Shown piece by piece: positions 9,096 to 18,641 of a DNA stretch of 64,000 bases. The stretch is from the NCBI GenBank assembly GCA_902812385.1, contig CADDZD010000002.1, positions 29,493 through 93,492 of the forward strand, read 5' to 3'. Both the position numbers and the translations under genes were made by a program. The notes beneath the pieces are model-generated. The model saw only the letters and a program-made list of their open reading frames with translations, was not told where the DNA came from and ran no database searches. This stretch comes from Clostridia bacterium (lineage in GTDB: Bacteria; Bacillota; DSM-12270; Thermacetogeniales; Thermacetogeniaceae). Position 1 is the stretch's first letter; each line of letters opens with the position of its first letter.

Positions 9096-10400
9096 TTAAA
9101 GTTGGCGGTGGTCTATTACTCGTTTCGCTTTGCCCTCACTGCGCTCAATGGTCTTTGGTTCTACAAGTTTTACCTTAACGGAAATACCTAACACCTCTTC
9201 AATCTCACGTCTGATCTGACCCTCCAAATGTTCGAGTCCTCTCACGGCATCGGTAAAGACGTGCTCCGAAACCTCCACCCAAACCTCCAGTTCATCTAAC
9301 TGGCCCCTGCGTTCCACGATTATCAAATAGTGCGGCTCGGTCTGGTTGATGCGCAGGAGCACCTCTTCGATCTGGGAAGGAAATACATTGACTCCTCTAA
9401 TGACAAGCATGTCATCGGTTCTTCCGACAAAACGCGCTATTTTTTGATGGGTGCGCCCGCAGGGGCAGTCTCCGGGTTGGATCATGGTGATGTCTCGGGT
9501 TCGATAGCGGATCAGCGGCAGGGCCTCTTTGGTAAGGGTTGTGATCACCAGTTCCCCGTAGTTACCGGGAGGTAGCTGTTCTCCTGTTTCAGGATCGATG
9601 ATTTCTACCAGGAAGTGGTCCTCCCAGATGTGCAGCCCGTCTTTAACAGGGCACTCCACCGCAACACCAGGGCCGATGATTTCACTCAAGCCATAGATAT
9701 CAAGAGCCATCAGACCAAGACGCCTTTCGATCTGGTCACGCATCTTCAAAGAAAAGGGTTCCGCCCCGAAAAGACCGCCCTTGAGCTTGAGGTCATCCTT
9801 GCTTATCCCCATTTCTTCCATCACTTCCGCCAGATAAAGGGCGTACGAAGGAGTGCAGGTCAGGATGGTGCTTCCAAAGTCCTTCATGATCATGATCTGC
9901 CGCTTGGTGTGCCCTCCAGAAACAGGTATTACAGAGGCGCCAATGCGCTCGGCCCCATAGTGGACACCGAGACCACCGGTAAACAGGCCGTACCCATATG
10001 CGTTATGGATCATCGATTGCTTCGTGGCCCCACAGCAGGTTAGGGCCCGGGCCATCACTTCCGCCCAAACGTCAAGGTCCTGCCTGGTATATCCTACTAC
10101 CGTAGGTTTCCCTGTTGTTCCGGAGGAGGCGTGCAGCCTCACCACTTCACTCAGGGGCACGGCAAACAGCCCGTAAGGATAGTTGTCCCGCAGGTCGTTT
10201 TTAGTTGTAAAAGGGAGTTTTAGTAAATCCTCAAGGGTTTGGATGTCATTTGGACCCAAACCGCGTTCCTGGAGGGCACGGCGGTAAAACGGGACCTCGT
10301 AATAGACGCGGCGGACCGTATTGCGCAACCGCTCTTCCTGCAGGGCCCGCAGCTCTGAACGGGGCATACACTCATATTTCTCGTTCCAGTATAAAGTCAA
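9096..10400 (-). CDS. paaK: Phenylacetate--CoA ligase
   Basis: Adenylate-forming enzyme that activates phenylacetate (or a related aryl acid from amino-acid fermentation) to its CoA thioester. 434 residues, the family norm. Visible motifs: [14 protein letters not shown] (AMP-binding), [37 protein letters not shown]. The frame is open 31 codons further upstream, but a TTG at 10400 with GGGAGAGG 8 nt away gives the usual start [10 protein letters not shown]. Runs with the ACT-domain gene. Confidence 0.9.
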   Translation of the reverse strand: MTLYWNEKYECMPRSELRALQEERLRNTVRRVYYEVPFYRRALQERGLGPNDIQTLEDLLKLPFTTKNDLRDNYPYGLFAVPLSEVVRLHASSGTTGKPTVVGYTRQDLDVWAEVMARALTCCGATKQSMIHNAYGYGLFTGGLGVHYGAERIGASVIPVSGGHTKRQIMIMKDFGSTILTCTPSYALYLAEVMEEMGISKDDLKLKGGLFGAEPFSLKMRDQIERRLGLMALDIYGLSEIIGPGVAVECPVKDGLHIWEDHFLVEIIDPETGEQLPPGNYGELVITTLTKEALPLIRYRTRDITMIQPGDCPCGRTHQKIARFVGRTDDMLVIRGVNVFPSQIEEVLLRINQTEPHYLIIVERRGQLDELEVWVEVSEHVFTDAVRGLEHLEGQIRREIEEVLGISVKVKLVEPKTIERSEGKAKRVIDHRQL

Positions 10401-10507
10401 CTTTTTATCCTCTCCCTTTATCCCATAAATGTTACAACCAATGGTAAGGGGTTTGAGAACAGATGTCAACCTTTTTCCGGGCAAGAGAAGCAATAACAGA
10501 AGTTAAA

Positions 10508-10714
10508 AACAGGCAAAAAGAAACCCCACATATGCCGTGGCAGACGGGTGTTTCTGAACCTCGGCTCAGCACGGTGGTGCCCTCCTGGTTGCTTTTTGTT
10601 CCCCCGCAACGGGGTCTACAAGCCACAACCAGAGCCCAGGCTCCTTATTTTTTGGTGTTGGCTCAAAACTCCCGAGTCGCCACGCACATCGTAGGGTTTT
10701 TGCTCCGTTATGCT
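10508..10714 (-). ncRNA. ssrS: 6S RNA
   Basis: A roughly 205-nt untranslated transcript immediately downstream of aspS, the place of bsrA (6S-1) in Bacillus. Its 5' and 3' arms pair along an interrupted rod: GCAAAAA/TTTTTGC, GTGGC/GCCAC, CGGG/CCCG and GTTTTGA-GCC/GG-TTCA-AAAC, then an open central region, then the apical helix CTGGTTG/CAACCAG, capped by CCCCG-TTG-CGGGG. A rod with a central bubble is the 6S hallmark, mimicking an open promoter for sigma-A RNA polymerase. The 3' end falls in T-rich sequence. Identified by structure and synteny, not by primary motif. Confidence 0.75.
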
Positions 10715-10720
10715 GTCACT

Positions 10721-10749
10721 ATCATACCACACAGCCGCTCTTATTTCAA
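10721..10749 (-). promoter_or_regulatory. Sigma-A promoter of the 6S RNA
   Basis: TTGAAA, 17-bp spacer, TATGAT on the minus strand, 27 bp past the aspS stop; predicted start near 10714. Confidence 0.8.
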
Positions 10750-10775
10750 GGAATAGGCCCCGCAGAGGGACCAGT

Positions 10776-12572
10776 CTACCTCACAACTTTAATTTTATCA
10801 TCAGAGCAAGTGATATGCAGTTCCGCCAGCTGCTTTGCTGTAACAGGCGCAGGTGCTTTGGTTAACAGGCAGGTAGCGCTTTGGGTTTTCGGAAATGCGA
10901 TCACTTCCCGGATTGTGTTGAGGTGGAGCATGAGCATCATCATTCTGTCAAAGCCAAAGGCAATACCCCCATGAGGAGGGGCACCGTAATCAAGGGCTTC
11001 CAACAAGAAACCAAACTTCTCCTCGATGGCATCCTGGGGGAGGCCGATCACCCGGAAGAGCCGCTCCTGCAGTTCCCGGGAGTGGTTGCGGATGCTCCCT
11101 CCCCCTAATTCCGTTCCGTTTAAAACCAGGTCGTAGGCGCGGGCCCTGACCTTGCCGGGGTCCGTTTCCAATAAGGGTATATCCTCCTCCCGCGGCGCGG
11201 TAAAGGGATGGTGAACCGCCTCAAACCGTTTTTCCTCTTCATTATACTCAAGCAGTGGAAAATCGGTGATCCAGACAAAGGAAAATTGATCAGCATCTAT
11301 TAAATCCAGGCGATTCGCCAACTCCAGGCGCAGTTGACCAAGCACGCTCGCTGCTATATCTTCCTTATCGGCGATAAACAACAGCAGGTCTCCCTTCTCC
11401 CCTCCCATTTTCGCGACAAGGTCCGCAAGTTCCGGGGGGGTAAATAACTTTGCCAGTGGGGACCTTACTCCTTCATCACCCAACTGAAACCAGGCGAGGC
11501 CCCTAGCCCCCCAACTTGTAACAAGTTTGCCAAGGTCATCGAGCACCTTGCGGGAGAAGGATGCCGCTCCGGGCACGCGGATTCCCCGGACAACTCCTCC
11601 CCGCTTAACGGCATCGGCGAAAACCCTGCAAGTGCTGTCCCGTACTTGCGAAGAGATATCGACGATCTGCATTCCGAAACGAAGATCGGGCTTATCACTG
11701 CCATAAAGGTCCATGGCCTCCTGGTAACTGAGGCGCGGGAACGGTATCGCCAGCTCCCTTCCGAGCACCTGTTTGAACAGTTCCGCCATCATTTCCTCTG
11801 TCAGCGACTGGATATCCTGTTCCTTTATAAAAGACATCTCTATATCAAGCTGGGTAAACTCCGGTTGCCGGTCTGCCCTGAGATCCTCATCCCGAAAACA
11901 CCTGGCAAACTGAAAATAGCGCTCAAAGCCGGCGATCATTAAAATCTGCTTAAATAACTGAGGGGATTGGGGCAGGGCATAAAACTGGCCTGGATTGAGC
12001 CTGCTCGGGACCAGATAGTCCCGGGCGCCCTCAGGGGTGCTCCTGGTCAGCATCGGGGTCTCCACTTCCAGGAAACCCCTGTTGGTTAAGAAGTCCCTGA
12101 TCACCTTCGCCGCCTGGTGCCTTAAAGTAAAGGCCTGCCAGCATTCGGGGCGCCTGAGGTCAAGGTAGCGGTAGCGCAGGCGCAGGGCCTCATCCACCTC
12201 AGGGGCATCGCCCGGGTAAAAGGGAAGAGATCTGGCGACATTAAGAATCCGTATTCCTTCGGCGGCAACTTCAACCTGGCCTGTGGCCATGTTTGGATTC
12301 TCTGTTCCCGGAGGGCGCCTTCTCACCTCTCCCCAGACGGCCAGAACATACTCCGGACGCACCGCCTGGCCTTTTTCAAAGGTTTCTTCCTGCAAATCGG
12401 GACTCAACACGATCTGCACAACGCCGCCCCGGTCGCGGAGATCCAAAAAGATAACCCCCCCGTGGTCACGCCTTTTCTGGACCCAACCCATCAACACCAC
12501 TTGTTGCCCGACATGGCTGGTAGAAAGTTCACCGCAGCTATGGGTCCGACTCAATTCTCCGATGCCTTCCAC
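10776..12572 (-). CDS. aspS: Aspartyl-tRNA synthetase
   Basis: Class II synthetase charging tRNA-Asp (possibly also tRNA-Asn if non-discriminating). 598 residues with the bacterial layout: OB-fold anticodon domain about 5-105, class II core with FRDEDLRADRQPEFTQLD (motif 2), the GAD insertion about 290-410, and motif 3 GIAFGFDRMMMLM near the C-terminus. GTG start at 12572, one nucleotide after the hisS stop, with GGAGG 7 nt upstream inside hisS. Confidence 0.97.
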   Translation of the reverse strand: MEGIGELSRTHSCGELSTSHVGQQVVLMGWVQKRRDHGGVIFLDLRDRGGVVQIVLSPDLQEETFEKGQAVRPEYVLAVWGEVRRRPPGTENPNMATGQVEVAAEGIRILNVARSLPFYPGDAPEVDEALRLRYRYLDLRRPECWQAFTLRHQAAKVIRDFLTNRGFLEVETPMLTRSTPEGARDYLVPSRLNPGQFYALPQSPQLFKQILMIAGFERYFQFARCFRDEDLRADRQPEFTQLDIEMSFIKEQDIQSLTEEMMAELFKQVLGRELAIPFPRLSYQEAMDLYGSDKPDLRFGMQIVDISSQVRDSTCRVFADAVKRGGVVRGIRVPGAASFSRKVLDDLGKLVTSWGARGLAWFQLGDEGVRSPLAKLFTPPELADLVAKMGGEKGDLLLFIADKEDIAASVLGQLRLELANRLDLIDADQFSFVWITDFPLLEYNEEEKRFEAVHHPFTAPREEDIPLLETDPGKVRARAYDLVLNGTELGGGSIRNHSRELQERLFRVIGLPQDAIEEKFGFLLEALDYGAPPHGGIAFGFDRMMMLMLHLNTIREVIAFPKTQSATCLLTKAPAPVTAKQLAELHITCSDDKIKVVR

Positions 12573-12573
12573 C

Positions 12574-13842
12574 CTACTGCCTCCTATTCCTTAACTCAGC
12601 CAGCACCTTAAAAAGCTCTTCACGCTTAATGGCTGTTTGAGTTCCGCTTGTCATATCTCTTAGGGTAACCTTACCCTCCCGCAGTTCCTCCTCTCCAAGG
12701 AGGAGCACATAGCGGGCTCCCATCCTCCCGGCAGATTTCATCTGGGCTTTGAGGCTGCGTCCCAGAAAGTCCTTTTCGGCAGGGAAGCCCCCGCGTCGCA
12801 ATTCTGTCATAAGACGGAATGCTTCAAAATCCCCTTCACCTGCCGTTGCCACAAAAATGATCTCCGGAGCCTCAATCGGGATGGGAACGCCTTTCTTTTC
12901 GAGGGCAAGCAGCACACGTTCAAGTCCTATGGCCACACCTATTCCGGGAATTGAAGGTCCGCCGACCGTTTCCACCAGGTTGTTGTAGCGTCCCCCCCCG
13001 GCAACAGAGCTCTGGGCTCCAAGACCCGGGCAGGTAACCTCGAAAGCGGTATTCGTATAGTAATCCAGCCCACGCACTAATTTTTCGTTTACCGTAACAG
13101 GCACTCCGGCTACCTGGAGGTAGTTCTGCACCTTCTCAAAGTGCATGCGGCAGTCATCGCACATATAATCCTTGAGGCGGGGTGCGTCTGCCAGTATTTC
13201 CTGGCACCCGGTATCCTTGCAGTCCAGCAAACGCAGCGGGTTGCGAGCCAGCCTGTCCCTGCAGAAATCGCAAAGAGAACCGGAATAAGGCTCAACAAAA
13301 CGCTGCAGGGCCCTTCCGTAAACAGGCCTGCATCCCGGGCAACCCACGCTGTTTATTTCTACCTGGATATCGGTTAGCCCTAGCTTTTGGAAATAATCCC
13401 AGGTAAAACTTACAATTTCGGCATCCAGCGAGGGATCATTGCTGCCGAAAGCTTCAATGCCAACCTGGTGAAACTGGCGATAGCGCCCCGCCTGGGGGCG
13501 GTCGTAGCGAAACATGGGACCGATATAATACAGCTTGACGGGTTGCGGTTGGGTATCCAGGTGATGCTCGAGGTAGGAACGCACCACGGCCGCGGTTCCC
13601 TCGGGGCGGAGGGTGATGCTCCGGCCGCCGCGGTCCTTGAAGGTGTACATCTCCTTTTGAACTATATCGGTGGCATCACCGATACCACGCAGAAAAAGTT
13701 CAGTGTGCTCGAAAATCGGGGTCCTGATCTCCTGGTAGCCGTAACTCCGGGACAGATCCCGGGCAACCTGCTCTATATACTGCCACCTTTCCACCTCACC
13801 GGGCAAGAGATCTTTCGTTCCCCGGGGTGCACTTATCGCCAA
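12574..13842 (-). CDS. hisS: Histidyl-tRNA synthetase
   Basis: Class II synthetase for tRNA-His. 422 residues. APRGTKDLLPGE at the N-terminus, motif 2 LRPEGTAAVVRSYLEH, histidine motif VRGLDYYTNTAFE and C-terminal anticodon-binding domain are clear. Four CxxC-like pairs (about residues 170-240) form the cysteine-rich insertion common in Firmicutes. A GTG at 13851 is open too, but AGGAG is directly next to it and 8 nt from the TTG at 13842, so the TTG is the start. Forms the usual hisS-aspS pair. Confidence 0.97.
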   Translation of the reverse strand: MAISAPRGTKDLLPGEVERWQYIEQVARDLSRSYGYQEIRTPIFEHTELFLRGIGDATDIVQKEMYTFKDRGGRSITLRPEGTAAVVRSYLEHHLDTQPQPVKLYYIGPMFRYDRPQAGRYRQFHQVGIEAFGSNDPSLDAEIVSFTWDYFQKLGLTDIQVEINSVGCPGCRPVYGRALQRFVEPYSGSLCDFCRDRLARNPLRLLDCKDTGCQEILADAPRLKDYMCDDCRMHFEKVQNYLQVAGVPVTVNEKLVRGLDYYTNTAFEVTCPGLGAQSSVAGGGRYNNLVETVGGPSIPGIGVAIGLERVLLALEKKGVPIPIEAPEIIFVATAGEGDFEAFRLMTELRRGGFPAEKDFLGRSLKAQMKSAGRMGARYVLLLGEEELREGKVTLRDMTSGTQTAIKREELFKVLAELRNRRQ

Positions 13843-13862
13843 TAAGATCACTCCTATCTCTA

Positions 13863-14480
13863 TTATAGAAACGGGTTGTTCACCCGCTCATGGCCGACCG
13901 TGGAGGCCGGCCCATGCCCGGGATAAACAACGCAGCTATCATCACAGGGTAGAATCTTGCTTCTGATGGAGTCCAACAGCTGTTTATAGGAGCCACCGGG
14001 AAAGTCGGTTCTCCCGATCGAACCGGCAAACAGGGTATCCCCGGTAAAGATCGCCCCTTCTGTTTTCAAACAGACACCTCCCCGGGTATGGCCGGGGGTA
14101 TGCAGAACCTCAAACCTCAGGTTGCCGATGGTGATTTCCTCCCCATCGGAGATCAGCATGTCTGCCTTTGGGCTCTGGAATGGACTTCCCATATAAAGGG
14201 AAAGATTTAAATCGGGATGTGCCAGCAGCGGAGCATCGTCGGGATGAATCAAGAGTTTCGCTCCGGTTCCTTCTTTGACATCATAATTGGCAGCAATGTG
14301 ATCTATATGCCCATGGGTGTTCACTATGTACTTGACCTTTAAGCCCTCTTTTTTTATTTCCGCAAGGATACGTGATGCATCACCCCCGGGGTCGATTACC
14401 AGGGCATCTTTTGTTTCCTCACACCAAACAATGTAGCAGTTGGCCATCATCGAGCCAACCGCCAGAGATTTCACCTGCAT
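13863..14480 (-). CDS. Metallo-beta-lactamase-fold hydrolase (glyoxalase II-like)
   Basis: 205-residue cytoplasmic hydrolase. The metal motif THGHIDH (about 55-61), the downstream His of TPGHTRGG, Asp of FTGDTLFAGS and terminal His of YPGHGP are all intact. Closest to the YqgX/YcbL group annotated as hydroxyacylglutathione hydrolase-like; clostridia lack glutathione, so the true substrate is probably another thioester. ATG with GGAGG 8 nt upstream; 16 bp downstream of dtd. Confidence 0.88.
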   Translation of the reverse strand: MQVKSLAVGSMMANCYIVWCEETKDALVIDPGGDASRILAEIKKEGLKVKYIVNTHGHIDHIAANYDVKEGTGAKLLIHPDDAPLLAHPDLNLSLYMGSPFQSPKADMLISDGEEITIGNLRFEVLHTPGHTRGGVCLKTEGAIFTGDTLFAGSIGRTDFPGGSYKQLLDSIRSKILPCDDSCVVYPGHGPASTVGHERVNNPFL

Positions 14481-14496
14481 TTATCCGACCTCCAAA

Positions 14497-14946
14497 TTAA
14501 AAAATTCTTTTACTGTCCAGCAGGATGGTAACCGGGCCGTCGTTAACTATCCCGACTTCCATCATGGTCTGAAATTCCCCTGTCGTGATCCGGAGTCCGC
14601 TCAGTGAAAGCCTGTTCAAAAATTCCTCATAAAGGGGAAGAGCATGTTCTGGCAGGGCTGCTTTTGTAAAACTGGGGCGTCTGCCCTTCCGGCAGTCCCC
14701 ATAAAGGGTAAACTGGGACACCACAAGGATTTCCCCCTTGACATCCTGTACTGAATAGTTGAACTTGCCTTCGGGATCGGGAAAAATCCGTAAGCCGAGA
14801 ATTTTATCGGCAAGATAGGTGGCATCCTCCAGGCTGTCCTCATTTCCCACGCCCAGCAACACCACAAGCCCCTGTCCGATCCTCCCTTTTTCCCTGCCTT
14901 CCACCTTCACCCAGCCGCAGCTGACTCTCTGTACAACGGCTCGCAC
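14497..14946 (-). CDS. dtd: D-aminoacyl-tRNA deacylase
   Basis: Removes D-amino acids (for example D-Tyr) from tRNA. 149 residues. Signature [21 protein letters not shown] at about 75-95 and the C-terminal cross-subunit motif NDGPVT are present. The frame opens at a TTG at 14961, but that codon is part of AGGAG; the GTG at 14946 sits 7 nt behind it and gives the canonical MRAVVQRV start. Directly follows rel, as in Bacillus. Confidence 0.96.
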   Translation of the reverse strand: MRAVVQRVSCGWVKVEGREKGRIGQGLVVLLGVGNEDSLEDATYLADKILGLRIFPDPEGKFNYSVQDVKGEILVVSQFTLYGDCRKGRRPSFTKAALPEHALPLYEEFLNRLSLSGLRITTGEFQTMMEVGIVNDGPVTILLDSKRIF

Positions 14947-14957
14947 AAACTCACTCC

Positions 14958-17126
14958 TCAAGAAGGCACAACCCTGTGGACTTCAAGCACATCGCTGACC
15001 CGGCTGACTTTCTGAATAACAGAATACAAATGTTCCAGGTCCCGGATTTCCAGCTTGAGATTTACCAGAGCCATTTTGTCCTTTTTAGACCGTGCATTCA
15101 CCGCATTGATAATCGTCTTGGTATCCATAATTGTATTCATAATATCCGTAGTAAGCTGCGGCCGGTCAAGCGCCTTAACCTCGATCTCCACCTGGTAGGT
15201 CGCCGGGGTGCCTGCTTCCCAGCTGACCTCAATCATCCGCTCCCTCTCCTCTTGAGAATGATAGGCAATGTTCGGACAATCCGCCCTGTGTACGGAAATC
15301 CCTCTTCCCCGTGTAATATAACCGATAATCTTATCTCCAGGCAAGGGGTTACAACAGTGGGAAAGGTGCACCGCAAGATTTCTTTCCCCTTTGACCGTAA
15401 CGCCTGATGTAACAGGACGCGGTTTCTCAGGTATCTTTACCAAGAGGTTGTTTTCAGTAGCAACCGGGGTTGTCTCTTTCTGGCTTTCTTCCCGGACGGT
15501 CTTCACTATTTGGGCGGGGTTGACTGCCCCATCACCGATACCGGCAAACAGGGCCTCGGCCGTCTGAAAACCAAAACGGCGCGCCAGTTTTTCGATGACA
15601 TCTAATTTAAAGAAGCTTGAAAACTCCAGCCCGGCACGGCGCACCTCCTTTTCCAGGAGGTCCCTTCCCCGCAGGACATTCTCTTCCCGCTTCTCCCTCT
15701 TAAACCACTGGCGGATGCGGTTTTTCGCCTGGGAGGTTTTGACGAACAGGAGCCAGTCCCGGCTGGGGCCGTTGCTCTGTTTGGAAGTCAGGATCTCCAC
15801 GATGTCCCCATTGGCAAGCTGGTGGTCGAGAGGGACAATCCTCCCGTTGACTTTGGCTCCTATGCAGCGGTTCCCGACCTCGGTATGGATCTTGTATGCA
15901 AAATCGACGGGAACGGAGCCCGCCGGTAGCTCGACCACATCCCCCTTGGGGGTGAAAACAAACACCACGTCAGAGAAAAGATCGATCTTGAGGGACTCCA
16001 TAAATTCCTTGGCATCCCTCAGTTCGTGCTGCCACTCAAGGATTTGCCTCAGCCAGGAAAGCTTTTCTTCAAATTGCACATCCGAAGGTTTCCCACCCTC
16101 TTTGTACTTCCAGTGAGCGGCGATGCCGTATTCGGCCGTCCGGTGCATCTCATGGGTCCTGATCTGGAGTTCAAAGGGTTGGCCGAAAGGACCCACCAGG
16201 GTCGTATGCAGTGACTGGTACATGTTCGGCTTGGGCATGGCGATGTAATCCTTGAAGCGCCCAGGGATCGGTTTCCACATGGTATGCACAATGCCAAGGG
16301 TTGCGTAGCAGTCACGCACCGTATTGACGATCACCCTGACGGCAATCAGGTCGTAAATCTCCGCCAGGCTCTTATTCTGAGTTATCATCTTGTGATATAT
16401 ACTGTACAGGTTCTTCGGCCTTCCGGATATTTCTGCCTCAATCCCTGCTTCGGCCAGTTTGTCCCGCAGCTTGGAAATCACCAGGTTAATATAGTCTTCC
16501 CGCTCACGCCGCTTTTTGGCAATGCGGTCTACCAGGTCGTAATACTTCTCCGGTTCCAAATAACGGAAAGCCAGGTCTTCGATCTCCGACTTGATCTTGT
16601 AAATACCAAGACGATGGGCCAGAGGGGCAAAGATTTCCAGGGTTTCCTGGGCTATTTCCCGCTGTTTTGCTACCGGGTGATGGTTTAATGTGCGCATGTT
16701 ATGGAGGCGATCTGCCAGCTTTATTAAGATGACGCGGACGTCCCGCGCCATCGCCAAGAACATTCTGCGCAAATTTTCTGCATGGCTCTCTTCCTTGTTC
16801 TTGAACTCAATCCTGCCCAGTTTCGTTACTCCGGATACGAGAAAGCTAACGTCCGGCCAGAACTGGGATTCGATTTCCTCCAGGGTGACACGGGTGTCTT
16901 CCACAACGTCATGCAGCAGACCGGCAATTATGCTCGTCATGTCCAGTTCCAGTTCGGCCAGAATGCAGGCTACCTCGAGGGGATGCTCAATAAAAGCCTC
17001 TCCCGAGTTGCGAAACTGTCCGGCGTGTGCCCCCTGGGCAAAAAAATAAGCACTCTCAATAAGTTTCCTGTCGAACTTTGGATGGTATGCTTCAATTTTT
17101 GAGAGAAGTTTTGGCAGGCCCATCAT
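14958..17126 (-). CDS. relA: Bifunctional (p)ppGpp synthetase/hydrolase Rel
   Basis: Stringent-response enzyme making and degrading (p)ppGpp. 722 residues: HD hydrolase domain with intact HDVVED at 72-77, synthetase domain with [13 protein letters not shown] about 300, TGS domain about 390-450, a conserved cysteine region ([12 protein letters not shown]), and C-terminal ACT domain about 645-720. The intact HD site argues for both activities, as in the single Rel of most Firmicutes. Two ATGs (17126, 17123) share the same GAGGG site. Confidence 0.96.
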   Translation of the reverse strand: MMGLPKLLSKIEAYHPKFDRKLIESAYFFAQGAHAGQFRNSGEAFIEHPLEVACILAELELDMTSIIAGLLHDVVEDTRVTLEEIESQFWPDVSFLVSGVTKLGRIEFKNKEESHAENLRRMFLAMARDVRVILIKLADRLHNMRTLNHHPVAKQREIAQETLEIFAPLAHRLGIYKIKSEIEDLAFRYLEPEKYYDLVDRIAKKRREREDYINLVISKLRDKLAEAGIEAEISGRPKNLYSIYHKMITQNKSLAEIYDLIAVRVIVNTVRDCYATLGIVHTMWKPIPGRFKDYIAMPKPNMYQSLHTTLVGPFGQPFELQIRTHEMHRTAEYGIAAHWKYKEGGKPSDVQFEEKLSWLRQILEWQHELRDAKEFMESLKIDLFSDVVFVFTPKGDVVELPAGSVPVDFAYKIHTEVGNRCIGAKVNGRIVPLDHQLANGDIVEILTSKQSNGPSRDWLLFVKTSQAKNRIRQWFKREKREENVLRGRDLLEKEVRRAGLEFSSFFKLDVIEKLARRFGFQTAEALFAGIGDGAVNPAQIVKTVREESQKETTPVATENNLLVKIPEKPRPVTSGVTVKGERNLAVHLSHCCNPLPGDKIIGYITRGRGISVHRADCPNIAYHSQEERERMIEVSWEAGTPATYQVEIEVKALDRPQLTTDIMNTIMDTKTIINAVNARSKKDKMALVNLKLEIRDLEHLYSVIQKVSRVSDVLEVHRVVPS

Positions 17127-17207
17127 CCATCCCTCAATCGCCGCAACAGAATTCCCGCTTGAATTATCGTATGTTGTGTTTTTTAAACTGTCAAGGGTAG
17201 CGCAAAC

Positions 17208-17471
17208 TCATTTCGATTTTTTCAAACGAGATGCGAATAACCTCTCTTTATTTGCGTAAAAGGAGTCGGGCGACTTTGGACCCCGGGAATGACGCCCCAA
17301 CAAAATACCGGCTACCAGGCCGAATAAAGCCGTCCCAAAAACCACAAACACCAGTGGTATCTGGGGGAATGTCCAGAACAGCAGCTTGATGCTGACAGGT
17401 GCTGCATTCTGTACCGCAAAAATGGAAATCAGAAGGGCAAATACCAGAATTCCCACGATGTAGAAATGCAT
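17208..17471 (-). CDS. LapA-domain small membrane protein
   Basis: 87 residues with two membrane spans (about 3-22 and 38-60) and AVQNAAPVSI between them, the hallmark of the LapA/DUF1049 family; the tail is basic and cytosolic. LapA-family proteins assist envelope assembly in proteobacteria, but their role in clostridia is unknown. The frame is open to 17531, but GGAGG lies 7 nt before the ATG at 17471. Confidence 0.8.
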   Translation of the reverse strand: MHFYIVGILVFALLISIFAVQNAAPVSIKLLFWTFPQIPLVFVVFGTALFGLVAGILLGRHSRGPKSPDSFYANKERLFASRLKKSK

Positions 17472-17527
17472 GCCACGACCTCCGATTAAAATACAATTCT
17501 CTCTTTTAGATAAAATTCCTCTTGCTT

Positions 17528-18445
17528 TCACCCTTTCCCCGAATACGAATCACAGGGTTCGGGGCATGTCAGGCAATCGTCCCCGTTCCGGCAGGGTTCG
17601 ACATGAATCAGGACATGTGAACCCGGAAACCTGTCCTTGACGGCTTTTTCAATATCATCGCATAATTCGTGGCTTACGGCGATAGTTCTCGTTTCCGGGA
17701 CAACCAGATGCAGGTCAATGTGGCGCTCCGAACCCGCCTTGCGGGTGCGCAGCTTGTGAAAGCTGATGTACTGCGATCCGTAATCATCAATTATCTGTTT
17801 AATGATCTCTTCCTCGTCGGACGGCAAACTGGTATCAAGCAACGGGAAGAAGGCCTTTACCGTTAAATCAAAAGAGGCCTTGATGATCAGCAATGCCACG
17901 GCGATGGCAATGAGAGGGTCGAGGATCTGGTAGCCGGTAAGCAAGAGAAGAATTAAACCGGCGGCAACGCCCAGGGATGTGTAAACATCTGTTCTCAGGT
18001 GCCAGGCATCCGCCTCCAGAGCCACAGAATCGGTGGCTTTGGCAGTTTTCATGAGCATGGTAGAAATAACGTAATTCACTACCCCAGAAAAAGCCATTAC
18101 GATTAAGCCCCAGACAGGAGTCTCCACCCGGGCGCCGACCAACAATTTGTGGACCGCTTCCCGGATTATCCAGATAGCTGCTATGAATATCAGAATCGCC
18201 TCGATAACCCCTGAGATATTTTCAATCTTGCCGTGTCCATACTGGTGCTGTTCGTCCGGCGGCTTGCCGCTCTGACGAACAGCAAACAGGGCCAGCAATG
18301 CGGCAAGCAGGTCAAGACCGGAGTGGATCGCCTCTGAAATCACACTGACAGAGTTGATTGCAATTCCGACGACCAACTTAAAAAGCACAAGCAAGGTGTT
18401 TGATAAAACAGATAGCTGGGCCATTTTGACCTTTTTATTATTCAC
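17528..18445 (-). CDS. Cation diffusion facilitator family metal exporter
   Basis: Proton-driven efflux of divalent metal. 305 residues: six membrane spans, the two metal-site HxxxD motifs (HSGLD in span 2, HLRTD in span 5), then a cytosolic ferredoxin-like dimer domain about 205-285 containing HIDLHLVV. The last 20 residues carry C-x5-C-x2-C-x3-C, an unusual cysteine tail that could bind metal. GTG start behind GAGGGGG. It follows a leader with a probable czcD-type riboswitch and terminator, which points to Fe(II), Co(II) or Ni(II) as substrate rather than zinc; this is inference. Confidence 0.88.
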   Translation of the reverse strand: MNNKKVKMAQLSVLSNTLLVLFKLVVGIAINSVSVISEAIHSGLDLLAALLALFAVRQSGKPPDEQHQYGHGKIENISGVIEAILIFIAAIWIIREAVHKLLVGARVETPVWGLIVMAFSGVVNYVISTMLMKTAKATDSVALEADAWHLRTDVYTSLGVAAGLILLLLTGYQILDPLIAIAVALLIIKASFDLTVKAFFPLLDTSLPSDEEEIIKQIIDDYGSQYISFHKLRTRKAGSERHIDLHLVVPETRTIAVSHELCDDIEKAVKDRFPGSHVLIHVEPCRNGDDCLTCPEPCDSYSGKG

Positions 18446-18477
18446 CGGATTACCCCCTCAACGCCTGTTCCTCATAT

Positions 18478-18515
18478 AAAAAGGGACCTCACCAAGTTAT
18501 GCTTGATGAAGTCCC
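18478..18515 (-). terminator. Attenuator terminator in the metal-exporter leader
   Basis: GGGACTTCATCAAG pairs with CTTGGTGAGGTCCC (14 bp with G-T wobbles) and is followed by TTTTTAT, 33 nt before the GTG of the exporter. Confidence 0.85.
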
Positions 18516-18575
18516 ACGGGATTCATCACCCGCTGCCTTAAGGCCCGGTTAATAACTTAACCTGACTTTTTTCAG
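18478..18575 (-). ncRNA. Probable czcD (NiCo-type) riboswitch with expression-platform terminator
   Basis: Leader RNA of the metal exporter. In order it carries CAGG, a helix TTAA-GTTA-TTAA, CCGGGC, a small helix GCC/GGC, GGCAGC, a helix CGGG/CCCG, then TGGGAC. These match remembered conserved blocks of the czcD/NiCo class (CAGG..., CCGGGC, GGCA, UGGGAC), although the CAG expected before CCGGGC is absent. TGGGAC also starts a 14-bp terminator hairpin (18483-18515) followed by TTTTT. Pairing of AAGTC near the 5' end with GACTT would block that terminator, so ligand binding would turn the gene on. Confidence 0.62.
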
Positions 18576-18581
18576 TTAGAT

Positions 18582-18610
18582 ATTCTAACATACGTTGGGG
18601 TTTCGAGCAA
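18582..18610 (-). promoter_or_regulatory. Promoter of the metal-exporter leader
   Basis: TTGCTC, 17-bp spacer, TAGAAT on the minus strand; transcription would begin near 18575, just before the aptamer. The -35 is weak. Confidence 0.5.
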
Positions 18611-18641
18611 TTAATATGACAAGGAAATTTGAGAAAAAATG

